Part shown: piece after piece, positions 1 to 13,200 of the stretch | Layout: the number at the start of each line of letters is the position of its first letter | Numbering within the stretch: the stretch's first letter is position 1 | Source: Strigamia acuminata | Lineage: Eukaryota > Arthropoda > Chilopoda > Geophilomorpha > Linotaeniidae | Reading direction: 5' to 3' | DNA: 64,000 bases | Assembly: GCA_949358305.1 (NCBI GenBank) | Contig: OX442314.1 | Location: forward strand, 25,351,060-25,415,059 | The notes under the pieces: generated by a model | What the model was told of the DNA's origin: nothing | Database searches by the model: none | The model's input: the letters and a program-made list of their open reading frames with translations, nothing else | Position numbers and translations under genes: made by a program

Positions 1-1890
1 CAACACTAATAGTTATTTATCCTAATGCAATTACCGACCGAAAACAAAGAGAATTTTTGTTTTGTTTTAAAATTCTCAACCATTTTGCCTTTTCTTTTAA
101 GATTTCTAAAACAACGCTTTATTTTTCAGAAATTTCACTTTTCCCTTTAAATTTTCTATAAATTTCACTACTTTTGTTTTAAAATTCTAAAAAATTCACT
201 TTTTCCTTAAAAATATTTTTAGGATCTCACTTTTATCTTTAAATATTCTCAAAATATCACTTTTTTCAATGAAATGTCTAATATTTCCACTTTTTTCCTT
301 AAAATGTCTAAAATTTCCACTATTTTCCTTTCAAAATTCTAAAATTCCACTTAAATAATTAAAAAAAAATCCACGATTTGCGATAATTTTCAATTTCCAA
401 GATGGATTTTCCAATGACACTCAAAAAAAAAAAAAAAAAAAAACCAAGTTTCCTCCTACATCGAACCAAGTCATTAGTCACCATAGCAAAAGAGAGAGAG
501 AGAGAGTCACGGTGCTCAGAGCATTTTCCAGACTCATCTTACACAGCAGACCCAAGTGTTCCCACGTGGGCTTCACTTCTCTTCTCTCTCTCCCCGTCGC
601 CATAGAAATGGGTAAAAATCTTCTCTCAGTTTGTTGTGTTCCCAATGCCCCAATTGAAAAATCGATCCAACCCAGGAATAAGAACAGAAGGTAAATCGAA
701 CAAATTTCCCCACACACCAACCAACCTTGACTCCGCGTCTCCAACTCAACTCAACAAAAACAGAAAACACTAACCAGCCACAACACAACCTACAACTTCC
801 CTCCCGCCTTAATCCCCATCAACCGCCGACGTTTGCTTCCCTGCCCGACAAAAATGGAGTCGCAACTTATTAAGCAAATGAGCGGCTAAACATCACTTCC
901 ACCTTGAAGCCGTTTCAAACGAGAGGGTCATCAACCACTCTTAATTACGTGCTAGATGCTTTTCCTCCAGATAATTGGGGCTGTCCATACAAAAGTAGAA
1001 GTGAGCAAGGGAGGCCCCTGAGGCGTGCAGGAATTTTAATGACTGGCTTAGACCGGTTCCTTGGCAAGAGGAAGGCAGGGCAACTTGGTGACCCCACCCA
1101 CCACCCTCACTCTGGCTCTTGCAAGACAAAGGCGAGGCAGTCATTTGAGAAGAGCAACCTGAATCCCATGCAGTCTCTCACTGCAGATGTGGACAGATCG
1201 GACCAAACTGATAACGATGGAATGTTAACTCAACCAAAAACAAAAAAATAATAAAAATAATAAAAATAAAATATATATAATATATTTAATTTAATTTAAT
1301 TTTAATTTTAATTTTAATTTATTTTTGTTTTATAAAATCGAATTATTTCTCGCACACAATCGCATAAATTCGGTTTGGATCAATTCGGTGCCCACTTGGC
1401 TATTTAAGCCTAGTGTCAAATAATCAATACAACTCAAACCCAGGATCAGTGAACTGTGCTCGGCTCACCTAAAATAAAATCAAACCCCGGGAAGAAATAA
1501 TTCAATTTTGTCAAACTGTTTACGGGGGCAGATTTTAAAAAGAAATTAAATATTTGGCCAAGTTTGGTCCGTTCGTGGCGGATGCAAATAGCAATGAGAA
1601 TCAACTTACCAATGGAAAATCCTAGTCTAATATCTGTTGATGATGACAACGCCACTTGAGATGGAAAGAGGCAAACAGGCAGCAGCTTAGCTCAGCTCAA
1701 CTCTGGGCAGGGCAGGAATAGGAGCAAAGAGGGAGGGCAGGAGGAGGAAGCGTTCTCGTGCAACGTCTCGTCGTGCGGGAATCATTAGTTCGCGAATGGA
1801 AGGGAGGGAGAATTCAAGCTCGTTCGAACGTTTAAAACAGAAATTAGTTGAAATAAACGTGGCAAATAATATTTTTTTAAGTAAATTCAA
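1..1890. other. Left intergenic segment, no supported gene
   Basis: AT-rich sequence with homopolymer runs (a long A run near 422-443) and A/T simple repeats near 1,245-1,325. Positions about 840-1,230 and 1,440-1,800 are richer in G/C and have open frames, but none has a believable start, splice sites or protein-like composition on either strand. A perfect palindrome CCCACGTGGG lies at 561-570. The segment may hold regulatory DNA, or far exons of the minus-strand gene that starts at 3,689 if that gene continues past its apparent stop. Confidence 0.5.
106..356. repeat. Degenerate tandem array, period about 30 bp
   Basis: About eight diverged units, each with a TCTAAAATTTCCAC-like block followed by a T-rich stretch and a CCTTAAAAT-like block. 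Spacing drifts between copies, so the period is approximate. The composition resembles the minisatellites farther right, but the unit is longer. No open frame is maintained through it. Confidence 0.55.
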
Positions 1891-1894
1891 TCGT

Positions 1895-1900
1895 TTTATT
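1895..1900 (-). terminator. Candidate poly(A) signal for the uncharacterised gene
   Basis: TTTATT on the plus strand is AATAAA on the minus strand. It is the first canonical signal I see downstream of the apparent stop at 2,382, about 480 nt away. In AT-rich DNA such hexamers are common by chance, so this is only positional support. Confidence 0.25.
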
Positions 1901-2381
1901 GGTAATTTAAGCCTCATTTCCATCTTTTTAGACGTTTTTCCTTCATATTTTCAATAAAATTCAATATAAAATGAGAATAACGAAGGAAATTTCTAAAAGA
2001 AAATGGAAATTTGTCACTTAAATATCAATTAAAATAATATTTGTAAAACATCATTTTAAAATCAACTTTAATTTCAAAGCGGTTGAATCGTTATCCAAAT
2101 GATGGTATCCACCAAAATTATTTTTCATTTCTATTAGATCTTCGACTTTCGTACACAAATCTTCGCGAGGAAGTGGATCCCGGTAGAAAGCGTGAAAACT
2201 AACAAATTTCAAGAGAGAAAAAACAGTAAGAAACCCACAGAAAAGCCAAACGTTAAATGATTAATGTTTGCAGTCAAACTAATCGAGCATAGCCGCGCAT
2301 TTAGCTACAAACAGCCGCGTCATTCGTTCCCATTTACGAACAAAAAACCCCAAAAATAAAATTAAATAAAAAAACTAACAC

Positions 2382-3689
2382 TTACTCTCTATTCAACTGC
2401 GTTTTCCACACCATCGAATGATACAACGGCGCTGGATTTAAAGCCGAGTCGTCTCTCACACCTGATAAAACAACGCGCGTGTAATCCGGCGGCTGAACTA
2501 ACGTTTCCCTCCAAGAATTTACGCGAACCGGTTCGCTCCCGACCCCGATTTCTTTCATATATTCTTCGGTCGGCGTGTCGAGGTATCCAACGTCTAAAAA
2601 AAAAAAAAAAAAAAAAAATCAAACCATTTCTCTAAATATTATTCGCATTCGTACTTTTCATTCCCCCGAATCGGTTCCCATCGTTCTCAGACAATTTTCT
2701 CAACCGGTCAACATTCCCCGACCTCACGTTTATTTCGCCACCGGTTATCGCGTTTCGTATTTCCGCTTGCCCTTCATTTATATCGTTTTTCGCCTCCGAA
2801 ATCGAGTGTTTTTCGAATCCCTCGCTTCCAGGTCGAGGTATCTCTCTCTCAATATTAAAATTCCAACCGTTCGGACGTTTTAAATCGCTCGTTTTCGGGC
2901 TCCGATATTCATTTCTCGCGGACATTCCACCGGCCTTTAACTCCGGCGATAAAAATTCGAAATCCCCGGCTTGTGTTACGAATAGTTTGTCCCTCTGAGT
3001 GTGAAATGGTGCCGATGATTTGTAATTCCTCGCACCGGCCTCGCCCACTAATTGTTTCCGTTGCACGTCGAGGCAATCTGAATTCTTCCGGTTAACCATC
3101 TTGTGCCTGACGGCAGCGATCGTTTCTTCGCGTTGAGCGATTGGATTTAGTTGTCGTCTAGCGCCGTAATGTCTGTGATAAACCTCCTCCAACCCGTAGC
3201 GGGTATTAGTGCTAAGGACGAATCTATCGGTATCTAAAAATAATACCAAAATAAATAAAATGAATAAATAATAAAATCTTCTAAACCTGGATCTCTGCGT
3301 CGCCTGTCGTTAGTCGCATTGCCGTCGGTAAAAGGTGTATGCGAGAAGAAAAGGTCGGAACATCTCGCCGGGATGCCCATAGTCTTCCAGAGGCTGAAAA
3401 TTATGCAAATGCATTAAAAAAAACTCGATTTCTAAGTTAAAAACTATAATTTACTGCGTTGTCGGTGGTATTTCTTGAGGAAAACCCAATGGATCATCGT
3501 GCAATCCTTCCAATTGGTTGTGTGTTCTAAACCAACTCGGAATACTGAACCTCAAGTCGTTAATAGACCTAGAAATTAAAAAATCACAAAACTTAAAAAC
3601 TCCCATTTAAAAACAAAGTAAAAATTCGATCACCTCGCTCTCTCCTTAACCTTTTCTATCGTGATAGCGTACGGTGGTAAAATACTCAT
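2382..3689 (-). CDS. Uncharacterised protein, 5 exons, 355 aa
   Basis: Minus-strand gene with CDS exons 3634-3689, 3455-3568, 3287-3393, 2655-3233 and 2382-2593. The introns (65, 61, 53 and 61 bp) are all GT-AG and the phases agree (1,068 nt including TAA). The start MSILPPYAITIEKV is the first ATG after a short AT-rich leader. The protein is hydrophilic, with no signal peptide or membrane segment. It has Arg/Tyr-rich stretches in the N-terminal half (for example RYGLEEVYHRHYGARR), a Gly/Asn/Lys/Glu-rich low-complexity middle, and a compact, probably conserved C-terminus ending near YHSMVWKTQLNRE. I do not recognise the family. The Tyr/Arg/Pro-rich, small-exon style recalls axonemal or sperm microtubule-associated proteins, but that is a guess. 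The stop overlaps a perfect donor-like GTAAGT, so the gene could continue. It lies 312 bp downstream of UTP20 in the same direction. Confidence 0.75.
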
Positions 3690-4001
3690 TTCTCTACATG
3701 TATACAATTTGAATAAACTATTGTTTTTAAACGTAAATTTAAAAAAAAAGTCAATCAAAAACTCAAAATTAAAACCAAGTCTTCACGAATTAAAGACTTA
3801 GCGAAAAAAAATACACATTACTTCCTACGAATGCATCTACTGCATTGTGCCTAGAAAGCATTAAAGTATGGCCATTCAACAATATAGATTTTCATGCTGC
3901 CACACAACAATAACACAACAAATCCCACGTGACTCTCCGAGTTATTGATTTTTGTTTTATAAAATATAATAATTTTATTCCTATTTATTTATTTATTTAA
4001 T
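3690..4001 (-). promoter_or_regulatory. Compact intergenic spacer and putative promoter
   Basis: The 312 bp between the UTP20 stop and the ATG of the next gene must hold the UTP20 3' end and the downstream promoter. CACGTGAC (E-box, USF/MITF/TFE type) is at 3926-3933. No TATA box stands out. The last bases before the ATG read as a pyrimidine-poor ...CATGTAG|AGAAATG, which could also be a splice acceptor for a leader exon or a spliced leader. Confidence 0.45.
3974..3999 (-). terminator. UTP20 poly(A) signal cluster
   Basis: On the minus strand the UTP20 stop TAA (4004-4002) is followed within a few bases by overlapping AATAAA/TAAATAAAT hexamers, with another AATAAA at 3979-3974. The 3' UTR is therefore probably only tens of bases long. 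Confidence 0.6.
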
Positions 4002-4291
4002 TTACGATACAACAGCGAAATCTTTTAGCTTCTTTCGCTTAATCTTGGTCGGTCTAAGTTTCTCTATCCTCCTTCGTTTCGATTCGCCTTTGGATTTTTG
4101 TCTCTTGATCCGTTTTCTCGCTGCAACTTCCGGATTGATGATGACCTCTTGATCCCTGTCCGCTTTTCTCTTCGCTCTCCTCTGGGAAGTCGAAACTTGC
4201 AGTTCCGCGTAACACTTGACGAACAACGCTTGTTCCACTTGTGGTTTGATTAATTCGATGACCTCTTGAGCTAACGATTTCAACTCCGCGT
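4002..4291 (-). other. UTP20: UTP20 C-terminal basic tail
   Basis: The last exon (residues about 2629-2724) holds AQEVIELIKPQVEQALF, then a long Lys/Arg-rich tail with several nuclear or nucleolar localisation-type clusters (QRRAKRKADR, ARKRIKRQKSK, ESKRRRIEKLRP, KIKRKKLKDFAVVS). The final LKD-hydrophobic-A-hydrophobic-V motif matches the end of animal UTP20 and shows that the stop at 4002-4004 is the true C-terminus. Confidence 0.9.
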
Positions 4292-7200
4292 CTGTTAATC
4301 GTCGATTAAAGTAATTAATTTAATTGAATTGTTCGTTCATTATAAATATCTACCCGACTGCGGCGAGTTGTCGTTAATTTCGCGTTGAAGGGGACCTAAA
4401 ATGGACGTTAATCTCTCCTTGTTTAATCCATCGGTGCCCAAATTGATTGCAACGGCTGCCAACCATTTGAAAATACACGATCTCTGGAAAACAAAAATAA
4501 ATAAATGAGTTTTGTATGCACAATTTCACGCAATTAATTAATTTTTTTTTTTACTTTCAGTGTGTCTTGCTGAGCGAGTGCAACTTCAAATTTACATTCT
4601 CGAACCATTTTGCCGATCAACCAATCAAGTTGTAATTTTTTATCGTCGATTTCAACGTCGTCAACTTCCATTCGTCTTATTTCTAAAGCTCGTGCTAATT
4701 TGGCAACGTACGCTAAATTTTTGATGACTTGGTCTTGTAGGTTTGCCGGCAACACTTCGGATTGCACTTGAGAGATGAGATTGAAGGTGAATTTTTGCAA
4801 CTGCAAACGAATAAATGCAAAATTATTCCCTAATTAAAATCAAATTCACACAATTATACCTTTGTGCTGGTGTCCTGGAGTAAATAATAACAACTTTCCT
4901 TGGGATTTATCACCGAATCGACCAGTTCGTCGACGGAATGATGTGAAAATAAGAGGCCGATCAATTGGCACGAAACCAATCGCACTAGATCGTGTGGATG
5001 TACGAGATGTTGTTCAACATATTCTAGATTTTCAAATCACAATTAGAGTTTTTGGTATCAAATTAGTAGAGAATCAATTTACCCCATAATAAACACATTT
5101 CGTCCTGCCAGTCGACACAAACGAGCAAACTGCATTCATTCACCATCTTCAAGATCGAATTTAAAATGTGGAAAATAAAATGATCTGAAGTTTTAGCAGC
5201 CTTGTCTTCCTCAGTCTGAAAACAAAATTAAATTTAAAAAAATTTAATTAAAAAAATTTAATTTCGTTAATATTTTCTTACAAATCCGTGCTTCTCTGGA
5301 TCCAATTGATTGACAAAGATGGGCAACAATGTTGGTATTCTATTTTGAAAATTCTCCTTTTCAACTTCCACGAAAATTCCACATAACTGCGCCGCTAGTC
5401 TTCTGTGCCGCACCTAAAGAAAGTTTAAAAAAAAAAAAAAAAATTAATTAATTATTTTTTCAACTTCAATTATTATTATTCAATCTAAATACCTTGGCAT
5501 CTTGCATCCATTCCATAACGACACTAAATAAATAATCTCTTTCTGCGCTCTCAATATGTTTTAACAAGTTACTGATTGCACCTCCCGCCATTTTCCTGCA
5601 AACTGCAGAATCATCGTTGACCAAACAAGCGGTCAAAGGGATAAAAATCACCTTATAATATTGCTGAAGCAATACCTGCAATAGAAATAATATTAGTCCG
5701 AACAAATCAACAAAAATCAAATAACTTACAATTGGGAATGAATTAATCATCGATTGTATCATCGTTAGCGCCGAATTACGACCGTATTCGTGTACGAAAT
5801 GCAACTGCGACGTATAAAACTCAATATGCTTCTTAATTTTCTTTCCAATGGGATAATCGAACAAATATTGATGAAACACCTATAAAAAAAAATAAAAAAT
5901 AAAAAAAAATATTAATTTTCTAATTAAAATGTGTAAAATATTCATATAAATAACAACAAACCTGTCTGCATTGAACTCGAATGTGATCAGTCTCAGACGT
6001 GACCGACATCTCAGAAACTTTAGTCATTATGTCATTCATCTGAGCATCAACTAATCTCCTTTTTAAAACAGCCCTCAGTAAAGAAAAAGCAGTCGCGTGT
6101 CTCGTATGATCCAGAATATCTTGTTCAGCAAAAGTCAACAACACTTTCAGATGATCAGGCTTGATTTTGTAGTAGCGAATATCGCGAACCATAACGCTGA
6201 TTAACTAAAAACAAAAACAAAATATTTATTTTTGTTATAATTACACCCAAAATTATTTTTTATTTACCTTAAAACACACGACAACCATGTCAAAATTCTC
6301 TCCTTGAGCTCCGGTTGATCCATGTTTATTCAAAATGACAAACATCGCACCAACCAATTTGTCAATGTTCTTTTTTAAGCTCGGTAACGGAAATTTTATG
6401 AGCGCATGTACGCAACGTATAGTTGTCGTCACTATCTGTATAGAAAAACGCAAAAAATTATTTAAAAAAAAAAAATATTTTTCTTAAAATTTTAACGAAC
6501 CTTTGTATGCACAGAGCTGAGACACTCGACGAAATGCGAAATAAACGGGTCGAGTAATTGCATGTGCTCGATTTGAGTCTGTACAAGTTTACCCCGTTTC
6601 AAGTAAAAATACACGAGTTGCAATCCAAACTCGATTAAAATATACGAATTAGTTTTAATGCTCGTCTTCGCCGCTCCGGCTCGTTTCGGCTCTTCCGCCA
6701 AAAGATACGTATCCGGACGCTGCAAATGCGGAGGAAGTTTCTTCTCAACTTTTCTCCTAAAAAAAAAAAAAAAGCAAAATAAACACAAATAAATACTAAC
6801 AAAAAAAAATATATATATATATTTTTTTTACTTTATTCCGTGCAAAGTTGGAATACTCTCGTTCATCAACCCGTGCGCAAAAATCAAAAAAGTTTTCGCT
6901 TCCAAATTTTTGTTTTCGCTCAACCCGATCACAATACTACGTAAACACTCCTTCGCTTTATTCACCACTTGATGCTTAGGAGTTGCCAACAAAACCTAAA
7001 AGAAAAAAATACATAAAATTTACATAAATTCATTTAAAATCAAACAAAACAAACCTCTTTTAACGGTTGCACAAGTTCCACCAAACAACCCCCACTCACA
7101 AACCTCGCCATAATTTCGTACACATTATAACTCTTGCATCCCTTCGCCTCTTTCAAACTCGCTACAATTTCCACGACTTCCTTCTCCTCCGAAACCTCTC

Positions 7201-10200
7201 CGAACAACTCATTATTGCAAAAATCAATCAACATCTTCAAACACGCGTCCAAATCGCCGACCACCAACTGGTCCGATAAATTACGCAGAACCGCATGAAC
7301 CGTAAATATCATCACGTGAACCTGGTAGCCCTTTGTCATGGTTTGCTTCATTTGTTTAACCAAATAAGGGAAATATCTCGGTCCAATCGAGCCGATTATT
7401 TTAACCAAAACTTCTCTCGTCGTTGCTCTGATGGCCAGTGCGCGAGATCTCAAGAAAACACACAATTTCAAAAACAACCTACAAAAAAAATCCATCAAAA
7501 AATCGAACAAAACACTCGAAATGTAACCACAAACCCCGGTAAGTTCTGCTCCAACGATCCTTTCGGTAAATTTTGAAGTATCTTGACGATAGCGAGTGCT
7601 ATGGGTACGCGAAGAATTTCTTGGTCTTCGGGAATCGATTCCTTCATCGATTTATGCTGATCGTCGCTTTTGGTCTGAAAAATCCAAACAAAACAAATTA
7701 AGATGTGTTTTCGTCTCTAAAATTCTTCTCAATTTACTTTTTTCGTTAAACATCTATTGAGTTGCGGTAGAATTCCCTTAATAACTTGGTTGTGAATTCT
7801 CGTGGCAAAAGTCACTTCTTTCCTACTTTTTGGCGTCTCTGCGACGATTTCTTCTTCCATTTTCTCCACATCGTCGACATCCATCGGCGAATCTTCGTCA
7901 TCGTCGTCAACATTTTCGATTTCGTCTTCCATTTTCTTGCTCTTTTTCTTCGCTGCTTTCAACGGAGGTGGTTTTAAGTTGCATTTAATCCCTTCCGACA
8001 TAGTTAAGTCGAAGTGAAAAGCTTCCAATATGGCCACGATTAGTCTAGAAGAAAAATTAAATAAATTTTTGTAAAATAAATTTTATAGATTTGTTCGGTT
8101 TACCTGACAACAATTTTTTGATGTTCGCCATTTTTAGCTAAAAGAAACAAATAATGCTTCAAAATAACTTCATATTTGTACCAGGAAAGAACTCTGCAAA
8201 TTTCCCCGACAAGCTAAAAATCAAAACGAATAAAAAATGTTTAAAAAACAAAAAAACAAAACAAAAAAAAAAGTAAAAATCGACTGACCTCAACACCAGC
8301 ATCAATTAAAAATGGATGTTTCAAATAAACGTCGGTGAAAAGAAAAGAAGTTGCGATGGGCATCAAAAACTGCGTCAAAACATCTTCCGAAAACGTGGCA
8401 AGTTGCCCGCTTTTCGCCAATTTGTTCAGAGCACGTGTTCGCCTGTGCATTTGAATGTGACGGATGTTCTCGAAAAAATCCATCTCGGAGTCGTCGCTCA
8501 GCAAGGTACGCAAATCCTTCAATTTGGGCATTTCGCAACTCGAGCGAAGAACCGATGCTAAAATGATGATATATTCGTGTCGCACAGTCTATCAAATCAA
8601 CAAATATTTAAAACAAACTCATAAAACGCCATAAACTTTCAAAAAAACCTCAATTTTTGACTTGAGCCCGATCTTAATCTCGGGCAGATAAACATTATGT
8701 AGCAAATCAATGCAAACATCGATCTGTCTTCCTTCAGCGCTCTTAAAACGTGATGATAATTGACATAGGAAATGAGTCGAGGTATCCCTTAACGATATAT
8801 CATTACACTGAAACATTAAAAATTAAAAAATTAACATAAAAAATTAAATTAATAAATACAAAATAAAATTTCCTACGTTTCGAATCATGTAAAAACTATT
8901 ATAAATAGTTAAAACAGCAAGATCCATGTTGTTGTTATTATTTTTGATCATTTCCGGGATTTTTTCAATTGCGCTTTGAAAACCTTCCAAACGTTCCAAA
9001 TAATTTGGTTCTTCAACTCGTCTGGCGTCCCACGAATTCAACTTGGTGATGATTGACGAAATCGATTCGTATTCCGGACATCTGCGACCAATCGTGGTCA
9101 GCAGTTGGCACAACTCGAGCCGCGAAGCTCGTTTCGACAGACAACCAAACAGATTCGCGATTGTTTTCACAAACCGTTTCGGATCGGTCACGTGTTTCGA
9201 TACCATTCCGATCGTTTGCAAAATGGTGATTTCAACGACCTAAACACGAGACACAAATTAAAAATAACGAAAAAAAGTTCAAATTTCTATACGAACTTCC
9301 AAATTATTGCCGCGTTTTCCCAAAAACGGAAACAATAAATCGGCCATTTCGTTGCACTGTTGCGGTTCGGTCAAATGTTCGCTGGCTCGTAACAAAATCG
9401 TCAAAACCGATTCGGGAACTTGTTTAGTTTTCTTCGAGCTTAACTTCTTCACGATGGTTTTCAAACGCGAAAAAATAGCGTTGATGTGCGGTAAAAGCAT
9501 CAGTGTGCCAAAATTCGGCGATTCTAAACGACAAAACGCGATTAAATCAATAAAACAAGCAAAATAAATAAGAAAAATTACCATTTTCATTAGCAAATTT
9601 GCTTTTGTCGACCTGAAAAGTGTGCGCAACATCGATAGGCGGTCCTTCTCCGTCCAAGCGCATGTCCGGAGTACAATCGGCCAAGGTAAAAATACTCTCC
9701 AGCATGCCGAGTATAAACCGGACCACAACCGGCCGTGTTTGTGCCGACACGAGCAACTCCATGAGTTTGCTCAACGGGGAAAGAGTAGCGTCGTTCAAAT
9801 TGAATTTCGCGAGGAGCGAAAAATATCTCGGATTACTGCTCCACACTTGCAACAGTCGCAGCAGAGCTGTCGGAGTGTAAATACTTTCAAAATGGAGGCG
9901 TTTTAACTGAAAATTTTAAAATAACGAATCAATAAATTTTGTTTTAAAGTAATTTTTATTTTGTATACCTGTGGCCAAATACCGGCTTCAAAAATGGCTT
10001 CGATTTCGAGCGTCGTGAACGGATAAGTGTCAAACAATTCGAAAAACTACAAGAAAAGTGTTCGATTTTTAGTAAAATATAAAATAAAATTCTAGTGTGT
10101 GAAAAACGTTTTGATTTTATACCTTTACTAATTCATTCAATGCCAAACTACGTAAATTTCTAAGAGGGTTTATAAATTTCGGATGCATTTCGTCTCTGCG

Positions 10201-13200
10201 CTCCAACAACTGATTCGTAATAGTCAGCATACTCAATATGAGTTTCAGTAGCCACGGCAGATGATTAGTCATCAAGTTACCGATCTTCGAAAATGCAATT
10301 CCCAACAAATCCAAAGACCTAAAAAATTAAAAAACACGAAAATTAAATAAAATCTACAAAAAATATCAATAAAAATCAAAATATCTGACCATTGAATCTT
10401 TTTTAAAGGTAAAACTGCCGATGTATCGATGGACGAAATGATTTTTGCGACCATTTCAACAGCTTCGTCTGTAAATGTAAATAAAATATAAATTAAAACA
10501 ATTTTAACCAAATATTAATATTTTTTCCTACCATTAGTGTATTTCAAAAATGGCTGAAAAGCAAGTTCGAGGAACATCTTCAATTCCGACTCCTGAGCGC
10601 CGGCTAAAAACCTCATCACGATTCCACGTCGTTTCGAAGAATTCTTTTTCCCACTCGTATTCTTCCCGATACTCGCACTCATTCTTCCGAATAAAATCCT
10701 ATCAAAAAAACCATCGCGTTACATAATTATTTAATATAAATTATCAACATAAATACCTGAGTACAACCGGTAACACTTTATCTCTGTCTTTATCCTCTAC
10801 GACCTTGCATTCCGCGTCGATATTAAACTTGGTGAGCACGCTTTTAACAGTTTTGTCGCTCAACATGTTGTACAACTTGGTTTGATATTTATTGATCGCT
10901 TCGTCGTTGTACGATATAATAAAATCCAAAGCGAAATTCTGAATCTTTGGATTTCTATGCGTCAAAAGTGTTTCCATCACTTCTCGTAGCTCTGGTTCGC
11001 GGTACACCGCTTTGGGATTACGGAACTTCCCGATCACTGACAAATAACTACAAAGCGTTCTAAAAAATAAAAAAAAATATGAAAATAACTTTAAAGATTT
11101 TATTAAATTTCACTTAATTACTTAATAACGTTTCCTTTGTTGGAACTTCGACGGTTTTTGTTCCGAACGACGTTTTTCTTCGCTTTTTTATACGTTTCAA
11201 TCTGTTCGTCGTCCAGAGTTTCGTCCAAATCAACATCATTTATTTCAGTTTCGTCGACAACACCGTTCTCAAACTCGATTTCACGCAGCGACTGTTCGTC
11301 GATTTCCAGCCCATCAATATCCATGTCGTTATCGGTCTCATTGAGATTTTTTCTACGCAAATCTTGAGTCGGAGCGGCGCTAAAATCCGTCCTATAATAT
11401 TCTTCGCTGTAAAATCAAGAATTTTTGAATTTTAATTCATTTTATATAATAAAAAAACACCGAATTTTGTCTTACTGTAAGAACTGGAACAATAATGGAA
11501 CAATCGCCCTGTTCTTTTGTTCCACAATATCATTAAAAGAACTCAAAGTATTCCACATTAGTTCGCGATGATTAACATAATCGGGACGATCTAAACAAAA
11601 CAAAAAATTAATCAAAACCACTTAAATTTAACAAAACAAATTCATCAATACCATTTTTCTCCGTCAAAAATCGTCTGTACACCAAATCCAACTGTCTAAA
11701 CAGCTTCACGTTTGTATGTTCGACTTCGACCCCAACTCCGTGTGAATTCGAACCATTTTCAGCGACTAATAATTATTATTACAAAAAAAAATATATTAAT
11801 TTACTAATCAAACTAATAATATTAGTTATATCATACCAATAATATTAGCATCTTCGGTGAGAACGGGCAAAACAATCTCCCAAAATAGTTCGCTTTTCAT
11901 TCCTCTCGCGTACGATTCGATCAATTTACGAATTGGACTCCAGAGAAGTTTAAAATTCACAAACAACGATCCAATGAGATAAAGTAGAGGAACGTGTTCG
12001 TATTTTCCTTCCGGAATGTGCGGTTGTACTAATTCCCAATCAAGTTTTTGTAAAAATTTCAACCGATCGCGATAAGTTCGTATAGTCGGCTCGATTTGCT
12101 CCGCAGCGAGACAAATCAAAAAAACATTAGTTTGTTGAATATTCTGCAAAAAAATTTAAGATTTTAAATAAAAAAAATTCATTTATAATCCAAAAATTAC
12201 CCACATCAACTGCAATAGTCGGTAACTTCAAATTAAACGACGAAAAAATCCTCAGTGTCAATAACCGCACTTCCTGGTGAGGCGATTTCAAATTATCTTG
12301 CAATTGTGGAAATAAATTCTCAATTTCATCGCAGCAAGCCTTTTGATGAATTTTAGCGTGATTTAAAACGATGTCAACTGTTCGTAAAATAAATACATTT
12401 TTCGGACACGACCTAAAAATATTTTTTTTTAAAAATTAAAAAAAAATTAATTAAAAATCATTAAAATACAAAACGATGCGTACACGAGCAGTTGTAGTAA
12501 CGCTCCTTCATCAAAAGAGTCAAAAAACGTATCCTGGTATTTCTCTAGCAATATTTGACACGTGACCAGCTGATTAAACACGAATGGAATATCGTCTAAC
12601 AAAACAAACGTTAAATTACTTAAATAACATTAATACATAAATAATTTCTCATCTTTTAATACCTGGCTCGGGCAATGAATAAACATTAACTCGCAATAAC
12701 GTTAATTTAGATTTGACGGAATTCAAATCGATCGGTCGAACGTGTGGCAATAAAATTAGAACCGATAACAACATCGGAAAATCCGCGTAAATGTCTTCAA
12801 CGTCAAGGTTGATAAAATGCGTTATTGCCGACGTAATTTTCTCCGCATTTCTACAAAAACCAAACAATTAATCGAAGAAACTATTTCAGCAAAAAATATA
12901 ATTTTTTTTTTACTTAAAATCCAAATTATATCTCTGCCAAGTGCCGAATTGGTCTCCATTTTGGGGAACGGGGCGAAACTCGAAGATAACTTGAGTGAAT
13001 AACAATAAAATATCCGCCCGGGTTTCGTCGTTTAAGCATTGTTGAGTGAAATTAACGAGTGGTAACAGAACATCCTAATTAAACATCAAAATACCGTCAA
13101 TAATTGTAAAATTAGTATTCATCATATTCAATGTACCTTTTCGAACATTCCGTAACTAAACATGAGTCGCACAAACGTCAATTTCGATTTGTAACAATAC

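Noticed and set aside
904-1251. 115-codon plus-strand frame in a GC-richer patch
   Set aside because: It has no ATG start in frame, no splice context and no protein-like pattern. Overlapping frames on the other strand look equally open.
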